From NCBI GenBank assembly GCA_002070275.1, contig MWCY01000001.1:62001-126000 (forward strand): a stretch of DNA of 64,000 bases, given 5' to 3'. The stretch is from Candidatus Hydrogenedentes bacterium ADurb.Bin170 (GTDB lineage: Bacteria; Hydrogenedentota; Hydrogenedentia; Hydrogenedentales; CAITNO01). The notes beneath the pieces are model-generated. The model ran no database searches. It was not told the origin of the DNA and was given only the letters and a program-made list of their open reading frames with translations. Each line of letters starts with the position of its first letter. The first letter of the stretch is position 1. A program made the position numbers and the translations under genes. Below, in pieces: positions 58,597 through 64,000 of the stretch.

Positions 58597-60840
58597 ATGC
58601 ATGCTCTCTTTCTTGCACTTGCGGTCTACACGGCTGCCGTGCTTCCTGCTGAGACTGGGCCGGAAGCACTGGCGTTTACTCATTTTCCGGACCGGCTCCA
58701 TGCCTTTGTCTGGCGCAACTGGAACCTGGTTCCTTTGGAGCGCATGGCAGCGGCAGTCGGCACCGATGCGTCACAGATTCTGGAGACCGGGCGCTCCATG
58801 GGATTGCCGCACCCTCCGGACATTTCAAAAGAACAATCGGCGCGCAGTTATATTACCATTATTCGGGCCAATTGGCACCTGCTCCCTTTCGATCAGCTGC
58901 TGACCCTGCTGGAGTGGGATGCGGAAAAGCTGGCATACACGCTGCGTGAAGATGATTTTCTGCTGATTAAATTGGGCGGATTTAAGCCTGTCTGTGCTCC
59001 ACTTCAATATCATGCTCCCGATGCTTCTGTCAAATTGCGGGTCGAAGAAATTAAGGATCTGGTACATCAATATTTCGGAGAAGAGGCAGGCTCCTGGAAG
59101 ACACCGCCTTTTTCTTTTATAAAGGATCTATGCGAGCCTGTGACGCATAGTGAGCCGGTTGAAGCGATTAACCGGTTCAATCCCCGCTTCTGCTATTCCT
59201 ACTTTGCACTCTATGGCGATCCTTTTCTCGAACAGGACCCTTTTCCGGATGGCTATTTACAGCGCCTGGCCGAAAGTGGCGTCAACGGCGTATGGCTTCA
59301 TGCAGTCTTATACAAATTAAGCCCCTTCCCCTGGGCTCCCGAGCTCAGCGAAGGATGGGAACAGCGCCTTGAATCACTGCGTGCCATGACGGAACGGGCT
59401 GCCCGTTTCGGCATCGGTATTTATCTTTACTTTAACGAGCCGCGCGCCATGCCTCTGGCATTTTTTGAAAAATACCCTGATTTGAAAGGGGTAGAGGAAA
59501 ACGGATATGCCACGCTCTGTACTGCCCGGCCGGAAGTGGCGTCCTACATAACCGATGCCACGGCATCCATTGCGTCGGCAGCCCCTGCGCTTGCCGGAAT
59601 ATTGACGATTACCGCATCGGAAAATCTGACAAACTGCTGGTCTCATCATCGGGGGGACATGTGTTCACGATGTGCTGAACGGGGTGCGGCAAAAACAATC
59701 GCAGACGTGAACACTTTTATTGCATCGGGGCTGGATCGGGCAGGCAGCAATGCCCGTCTTCTGGCGTGGGACTGGGGATGGGCGGAGCCCTGGGCGCAGG
59801 AGTGTGTTGCTTTGCTGCCCCGCAGAGCATCCCTTATGAGCGTCAGTGAATGGGATGCTCCTGTATCGGTCGGCGGTGTGTCCACCAAAGTGGGCGAATA
59901 TTCTCTTTCAGTGGTGGGACCGGGACCACGCGCCCTTCGGCAATGGGAGGCGGCGAAGAATGCCGGGCTGGGTGCCGTGGCGAAAATCCAGGCAAACACC
60001 ACCTGGGAACTGGGAGCACTTCCATATATTCCGGCTGTGGCAAATGTGGCGGAGCATATTACGCATCTGAGGGAAAGCGGAGTTTCCGGACTGATGCTCG
60101 GATGGACTCTGGGCGGATATCCGTCACCGAATCTGGAGGTGGTGTATGCTCTTGGTGAACCGCTCGCGGACGGACGGTTCCGCACAGCCGATGAGGCACT
60201 TCACAGTGTCGCCGAAAAACGCTTCGGAAGCGACGCTGCCGGAACCATGGTTCACGCCTGGAAAAAGCTGAGCGATGCCTTTAAAGAATTTCCTTATCAT
60301 GGAGGGGTCGTTTACAATGCACCGTTGCAGGTAGGGCCTGCCAATCTTCTGTGGCGCGAGCCCACCGGCTATAAAGCGACCATGGTCGGGCTTCCTTATG
60401 ATGATCTGGATGCCTGGCGTGTGGTTTATCCGGCTGGTACTTTTCTTGATCAACTGGAAAAAGTGGCGTCCGGTTTTAGAGAGAGTGCACTGCTGATGGA
60501 AAGTGCGTTGGAAAAGGGAAATGTTCATGCCACAGCGGTTCAGCAGGAAATGCATCTTGCGCAGGCAGCTGCTCTCCATTATCAGAGTATTGCGCAGCAG
60601 GGGCGATTTATCCTTCAGCGGAATGAACTGGCGAAGGAAGCCAATAAGGAGAAACAGCAGAAGATTCGTGAAGAAATGAAGGAACTGCTGAGGCAGGAAC
60701 TGGAGTGCGCCCGTTCTCTGTATGAACTGCAGCGCTACGATTCACGCATAGGGTTTGAAGCGACAAATCATTATTTCTATACTCCGGCGGATCTCGTAGA
60801 AAAGGTGCTGAATTGCGCCCGATTAATGGAATCGCTGTAA
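58597..60840 (+). CDS. large exported TIM-barrel-like protein of unknown activity
   Basis: A 747-residue exported protein; the signal peptide is 1-18 (MHALFLALAVYTAAVLPA). The ATG at 58597 follows GGAAAGGGCGG. The first 190 residues are unlike known families to me. From about 195, a TIM-barrel-like segment begins (FCYSYFALYGDPFLEQDPFP), continuing through WAPELSEGWEQRLESLRAM, GIYLYFNEPRAMPLAF and ITASENLTNCWSHHRGDMC with a CSRC pair (about 360). The C-terminal 120 residues are helical (AKEANKEKQQKIREEMKELL). The SENLTNC-type phrase is familiar from glycosyl hydrolase-like proteins of PVC bacteria, but I cannot name a family with confidence. It probably acts on carbohydrate. Confidence 0.55.
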   Translation: MHALFLALAVYTAAVLPAETGPEALAFTHFPDRLHAFVWRNWNLVPLERMAAAVGTDASQILETGRSMGLPHPPDISKEQSARSYITIIRANWHLLPFDQLLTLLEWDAEKLAYTLREDDFLLIKLGGFKPVCAPLQYHAPDASVKLRVEEIKDLVHQYFGEEAGSWKTPPFSFIKDLCEPVTHSEPVEAINRFNPRFCYSYFALYGDPFLEQDPFPDGYLQRLAESGVNGVWLHAVLYKLSPFPWAPELSEGWEQRLESLRAMTERAARFGIGIYLYFNEPRAMPLAFFEKYPDLKGVEENGYATLCTARPEVASYITDATASIASAAPALAGILTITASENLTNCWSHHRGDMCSRCAERGAAKTIADVNTFIASGLDRAGSNARLLAWDWGWAEPWAQECVALLPRRASLMSVSEWDAPVSVGGVSTKVGEYSLSVVGPGPRALRQWEAAKNAGLGAVAKIQANTTWELGALPYIPAVANVAEHITHLRESGVSGLMLGWTLGGYPSPNLEVVYALGEPLADGRFRTADEALHSVAEKRFGSDAAGTMVHAWKKLSDAFKEFPYHGGVVYNAPLQVGPANLLWREPTGYKATMVGLPYDDLDAWRVVYPAGTFLDQLEKVASGFRESALLMESALEKGNVHATAVQQEMHLAQAAALHYQSIAQQGRFILQRNELAKEANKEKQQKIREEMKELLRQELECARSLYELQRYDSRIGFEATNHYFYTPADLVEKVLNCARLMESL

Positions 60841-60921
60841 AATCCGGATGCGGGTGCCAGCCCGGAAATGCTGTGATGGACTGGCGGATTGGATAAGAGA
60901 GCGGTTTTTCTGGAAAACAGG

Positions 60922-60949
60922 TTGCGTATTGCAATAGCAATTGTATAGT
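60922..60949 (+). promoter_or_regulatory. candidate sigma-70 promoter of the DUF5011 protein
   Basis: TTGCGT (60922-60927) and TATAGT (60944-60949) are separated by 16 bp, about 100 bp before the ATG at 61047. Confidence 0.5.
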
Positions 60950-61046
60950 ATTAGTGGGCGAAGGAAATCATTCCAGTCTGCTTCCAAGAGCAGAATCAGG
61001 TTCTGTAATAGAATTGTATACCGCCTTTGAAACAAGGATACATGCC

Positions 61047-63086
61047 ATGAGAACACCCATTCTTTTAGTTGTGTTAACCGCTCTTTTCTGTATTGGACTG
61101 CTCGGGATTGTAGGGTACACCCAGGCGCAGTCCGAGCCCCTGGAAGGGTATACTTTAGCCTTGAACGGTGCACCGAATCAACGGTATACGGTGGGTGATG
61201 TGTACTTCGAGGCGGGTTTGTCGATTCACCCGCCTTTGGATGATGCCGAAAAAAAAGTCAAGGTAAGCCTTTTTATTTTGCCTTCGCTGAACGCAGCTCA
61301 TACGACCTATCTGGCATATATAGGTTCAGAATTTAATGAAAAGGGATTTAATCAGAAGGCTGCGAAATATGAACTGAGATACAGTCTGGGTAGTTCGTCC
61401 GTGGTTCGGCAGTTTTGTTATGCCTCTCTTGCAGGTGCGCGAATTGCGCTCCTCGGTGATGCTGAGATGACAGTAGAATGCGGCACTTCCTTCATAGATC
61501 CGGGTGCTGCCGCCGATGACGAGTGTGATGGCGATCTGACTTCACAAATTATTGCTGCGGGGAATGTTAATACGAAGAGCCCCGGTGAGTATACACGCCT
61601 TTATTCAGTAACAAACTCACAGGGCAATAAAACGGAAGTAACAAGAAAGATCACAGTTGTCGATACCCTTAAACCTGCTCTCCAATTACTGGGTCGTGAA
61701 ATTATAAATATTCCGTTGAACGGTACTTTTACCGATCCCGGGGCAACGGCTTCCGACAGCTGCGATGGTGATCTTACCGGCAGCATTCTGGTGGATGACA
61801 GCGAACTTAACCCATCGGAAGCAGGGGACTATTCCGTCAGGTACAGTGTGCAGGACAGTGCCGGCAATGTGGCGGAAGCTGTTCGTACTGTCCGTGTCGG
61901 CTGTGTTTCGCCCGGCCCTGTAATCGAATTGAATGGCGATGCCGTGATGGAGGCGGAATGCGGAGAGATTTTTGCTGACCCGGGTGTTCAGGCATGGGAC
62001 GAGTGTGAAGAAGATGAAATTAATGATACGGTGGAGTATACGGATGACGGAAGCTTTGCCAGTACGGGAACGGTGCGCCGGACTTACAAAGTAACCAATT
62101 ATATGGGATTACAGGCACAAGTGACCCGTACAATTACAGTAGTCGATACAAAAGCGCCTGTGATTACCCTCAATGGCAAGGAAACGGTGAGCCTCCTTGT
62201 AGGCGATAATTATACGGAGAGTGGCGCTGACGCCTTTGATGCCTGTGAAGGTGCAGTCTCTGTATCCGTTGAGGGAGTGGATGCTGTCGATACTTCCGTT
62301 ATAGGAAGATACTTTGTCACCTACCGCGCTTCCGATTCTTTGGGTAATGAAGCCGTTAAAACACGATTGATCCGTGTCGGCTGTGGAACGCCCGGCCCTG
62401 TAATCGAATTGAATGGCGATGCCGTGATGGAGGCGGAATGCGGAGAGATTTTTGCTGACCCGGGCGCAACGGCAACCAATGAGATTGGAACTGTTGAGTA
62501 TCCCGTTACGGCGACTAAACTGCCGAAAGAAGCACTGTCTGTGCCCGGCGAATATGTCATTATCTACAGTGCCACCAATGAACTGGGCAACACGCTGGAT
62601 GTTGCCCGCAAAGTGATCGTAGTTGACACGAAAAAACCGGTCATTGTGCTGCGCGGCGCTGCAGAAGTAATCGTGGATGAAGGCAGTGTATATGTGGATC
62701 CGGGCGTGTTGTCCGCTCTGGATGATTGCGATGGCGACCTGCGGAAAGATGTGCTTTTTGAATCGGACGTTGATACGTCAGCCGTTGGCGTGTACCACGT
62801 TGAATTTTTCGTCCGTGATTCTTCAGGCAATCGTGCCATGGCAGTGCGTACAGCGCAGGTTCGAAAAGCTGTCGCCCCGGGCGAAGGAGAAAATGAGGGA
62901 GAAGTGGTGGAAGGCGAGCCCGATACTGAAGGCGAAGATCCTGTAACAGAAGGTGAGGATGTCGATCCGGACGATGAATGCCCTGGATGCGGATGCAGGC
63001 ACGGAGGCATTATCGGTGATCTTTTCATGGCGGGCCTGAGCCTTGCCTTTATTTTCTTCATGATTTTCATTCATGAAAAGATATAG
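61047..63086 (+). CDS. DUF5011-repeat surface protein with EGE stalk and C-terminal anchor
   Basis: A 679-residue exported protein; the ATG at 61047 follows AAGGATACATGCC, and the signal peptide ends near YTQAQ. Five or so Ig-like DUF5011 repeats (about 140-610) each contain a Glu-Cys-Gly-type start, an Asp-Pro-Gly-Ala-type turn and a closing VRYSVQDSAGN-like strand. The linker GEGENEGEVVEGEPDTEGED is followed by a cysteine cluster, DDECPGCGCRHGGII, and a hydrophobic segment, GDLFMAGLSLAFIFFMIFIHE. This stalk/Cys/membrane layout repeats that of the EF-hand protein at 23112, implying a shared anchoring route. It may be an adhesin. Repeats 2 and 4 are nearly identical in DNA. Confidence 0.82.
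   Translation: MRTPILLVVLTALFCIGLLGIVGYTQAQSEPLEGYTLALNGAPNQRYTVGDVYFEAGLSIHPPLDDAEKKVKVSLFILPSLNAAHTTYLAYIGSEFNEKGFNQKAAKYELRYSLGSSSVVRQFCYASLAGARIALLGDAEMTVECGTSFIDPGAAADDECDGDLTSQIIAAGNVNTKSPGEYTRLYSVTNSQGNKTEVTRKITVVDTLKPALQLLGREIINIPLNGTFTDPGATASDSCDGDLTGSILVDDSELNPSEAGDYSVRYSVQDSAGNVAEAVRTVRVGCVSPGPVIELNGDAVMEAECGEIFADPGVQAWDECEEDEINDTVEYTDDGSFASTGTVRRTYKVTNYMGLQAQVTRTITVVDTKAPVITLNGKETVSLLVGDNYTESGADAFDACEGAVSVSVEGVDAVDTSVIGRYFVTYRASDSLGNEAVKTRLIRVGCGTPGPVIELNGDAVMEAECGEIFADPGATATNEIGTVEYPVTATKLPKEALSVPGEYVIIYSATNELGNTLDVARKVIVVDTKKPVIVLRGAAEVIVDEGSVYVDPGVLSALDDCDGDLRKDVLFESDVDTSAVGVYHVEFFVRDSSGNRAMAVRTAQVRKAVAPGEGENEGEVVEGEPDTEGEDPVTEGEDVDPDDECPGCGCRHGGIIGDLFMAGLSLAFIFFMIFIHEKI
61891..61984 (+). 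repeat. DNA-level duplicate inside the DUF5011 gene, copy 1
   Basis: This 94-bp block matches 62371-62464 with only three mismatches (TTT versus GAA at 61906-61908). The last 76 bp (61909-61984) are identical. The copies are exactly 480 bp (160 codons) apart. Confidence 0.95.
62371..62464 (+). repeat. DNA-level duplicate inside the DUF5011 gene, copy 2
   Basis: The second copy of the 94-bp block, in the same frame as copy 1. Other DUF5011 repeats in the gene are much less alike, so this pair arose by recent duplication or gene conversion. Confidence 0.95.
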
Positions 63087-63115
63087 TAAAAACAGGATCC
63101 TATAAAGGAGTTTAT

Positions 63116-64000
63116 ATGAAAGTGTCTGCTTTTTATCGGAATAAAGCGGTTCTGACGTTAATAGCGGGCGGTTTGGTGCTGATGCTGCTTGTTTGCCCGG
63201 TTCTCTGTGCCCGTGAAACGAAAGGTGCGGATGATTTTTATCCGCAGGAAAGAGACCCTTATGCAGGCAACTGGACCGGACGCTGGAGCGACGATGAAGA
63301 TGTTGATCCGGATATAAGTGCACAAGTCACAGCTACCGGGCGTAATAAATATACGCTTCGCCTGGCTTCCAGATTATTTATGCGCTGCCCGGTACTTGCT
63401 GTTATGGAGTCCAGAGTAAAAAATGGTGTGCTGGAATTTTCCGATGCTAATTACCGGGTAAAAATTGAAAACGGTGTACTTACAGGCGGTCGTTCCAGCG
63501 GTTCCTCCACTTTTTCCATGAAGCCTTTCATTTACGAAAATCCCGGACTTGGGACTCCGCCGCCGGAAGGGGCGGACGTGCTTTTTGATGGTGCTGGCTT
63601 TGATGCCTTTACCGGCTCCGAAGGCTGGCAGATCGTCGGCGATGCCATGATGGTTATGCCCGGCACAGAAGATCTCGTCAGCAAAAACAAATATCTGGAT
63701 GCGCAGCTGCATGTGGAATTTCGTACACCGCTGCAGCCCACTGAAAAAGGGCAGAGCCGGGGAAACAGCGGCGTCTTTCTGCAGGATACCTATGAAGTAC
63801 AGGTGCTGGACAGTTTCGGTCTTGAAGGCACCTATGATGAATGTGGCGCGCTCTATAAACTCAGTGCACCCCATGTAAATGCCTGCCTTCCGCCCGGAGA
63901 GTGGCAGAGTTATGACATTCGCTATACAGCAGCACGTTTTTCCGATGACGGCACTCTTCTCGCCAACCCGCGCATAACCGTATACCACAACGGCATTCTG
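63116..64000 (+). CDS. DUF1080 (3-keto-disaccharide hydrolase-like) protein, truncated by the window edge
   Basis: The ATG at 63116 follows AAAGGAG at good spacing; the frame is open to the right edge (295 codons seen). The signal peptide is about 1-31 (hydrophobic stretch ILIAGGL-like, ending near CPVLCA). The mature part has a beta-domain with YAGNWTGRWSDDEDV near 45, then from about 150 a DUF1080-type jelly roll: VLFDGAGFDAF, HVEFRTP, GNSGVFLQDTYEVQVLDSFG, and ITVYHNGIL at the edge. DUF1080 domains hydrolyse keto-sugar glycosides or bind carbohydrate, in line with the other sugar-related genes. The C-terminus is outside the window. Confidence 0.85.
   Translation, partial: MKVSAFYRNKAVLTLIAGGLVLMLLVCPVLCARETKGADDFYPQERDPYAGNWTGRWSDDEDVDPDISAQVTATGRNKYTLRLASRLFMRCPVLAVMESRVKNGVLEFSDANYRVKIENGVLTGGRSSGSSTFSMKPFIYENPGLGTPPPEGADVLFDGAGFDAFTGSEGWQIVGDAMMVMPGTEDLVSKNKYLDAQLHVEFRTPLQPTEKGQSRGNSGVFLQDTYEVQVLDSFGLEGTYDECGALYKLSAPHVNACLPPGEWQSYDIRYTAARFSDDGTLLANPRITVYHNGIL

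Noticed and set aside
59171-59190. tRNA T-arm-like string (GGTTCAATCCCC)
   Set aside because: It sits within a clear coding gene and no acceptor or anticodon arms match.

Overview
The window reads as chromosomal DNA of a Gram-negative-type bacterium. An apolipoprotein N-acyltransferase (Lnt), an O-antigen ligase-like protein, an RseP site-2 protease, lipoproteins and TAT-exported proteins imply an inner membrane, a periplasm and probably an outer membrane. Bacillithiol genes (bshB1, bshC), XPB helicase, DUF1080, ThuA, Gfo/Idh/MocA and TIM-barrel isomerase genes, dockerin-type modules and Glu-Gly-Glu-rich surface proteins suggest a heterotrophic, carbohydrate-using member of a PVC- or FCB-like lineage. 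Hydrogenedentota or Lentisphaerota-like candidate phyla are plausible, but this is inference and no phylogeny was run. Genes are densely packed. I saw no rRNA, tRNA, CRISPR array or intact insertion sequence.

Layout: 1-4.6 kb holds the end of a beta-galactosidase-like glycosidase, an O-antigen ligase/TPR fusion and a membrane-anchored TPR protein. 4.6-9.5 kb (minus strand) holds citramalate synthase, ApgM-type phosphoglycerate mutase, a type IV pilin behind a sigma-54 promoter, and quinolinate synthase. 9.8-15.5 kb (plus strand) holds a MATE exporter, RluD-type pseudouridine synthase, an ECF sigma factor, a 3-isopropylmalate dehydrogenase-type enzyme behind a hairpin leader, and a dGTPase. 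15.5-22.8 kb (minus strand) is a tight dxr-rseP-aspartokinase-methyltransferase-bshC-bshB1 operon; the methyltransferase beside bshC is a candidate bacillithiol-modifying enzyme. 23.1-25.3 kb is one large EF-hand/carboxypeptidase-regulatory-repeat surface protein with an EGE-rich stalk.

25.3-31 kb carries a DUF89 phosphatase, a DnaA-like ATPase with a coiled-coil tail in place of a DNA-binding domain, an HD hydrolase, a ThuA protein, the prepilin peptidase that would process the pilin, and an MBL-fold hydrolase. 31.1-36.2 kb is a classical CIRCE-hrcA-grpE-dnaK-dnaJ heat-shock operon. 36.2-44.5 kb holds DUF169, a Gfo/Idh/MocA enzyme, a REP-type transposase that has lost its catalytic residues, a three-gene ABC-2 exporter set, and an XPB helicase with a HAD phosphatase. 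44.5-54.1 kb holds lnt-gntR-PPTase, two TAT-exported sugar-metabolism-like proteins, an ABC-F ATPase, and recN with a LOG-family gene.

54.3 kb to the right edge is a block of exported proteins: a lipoprotein, an M14 carboxypeptidase with dockerin, a GH3-like protein lacking its catalytic residues, a TIM-barrel-like protein, a DUF5011 repeat protein with the same EGE stalk/Cys/membrane-anchor ending as the EF-hand protein, and a truncated DUF1080 protein. The least ordinary signals are this cell-surface anchoring architecture, the bsh-linked methyltransferase, the DnaA-like coiled-coil ATPase, and the three apparently catalytically dead enzyme homologues (GH3, RAYT, TAT-Gfo).
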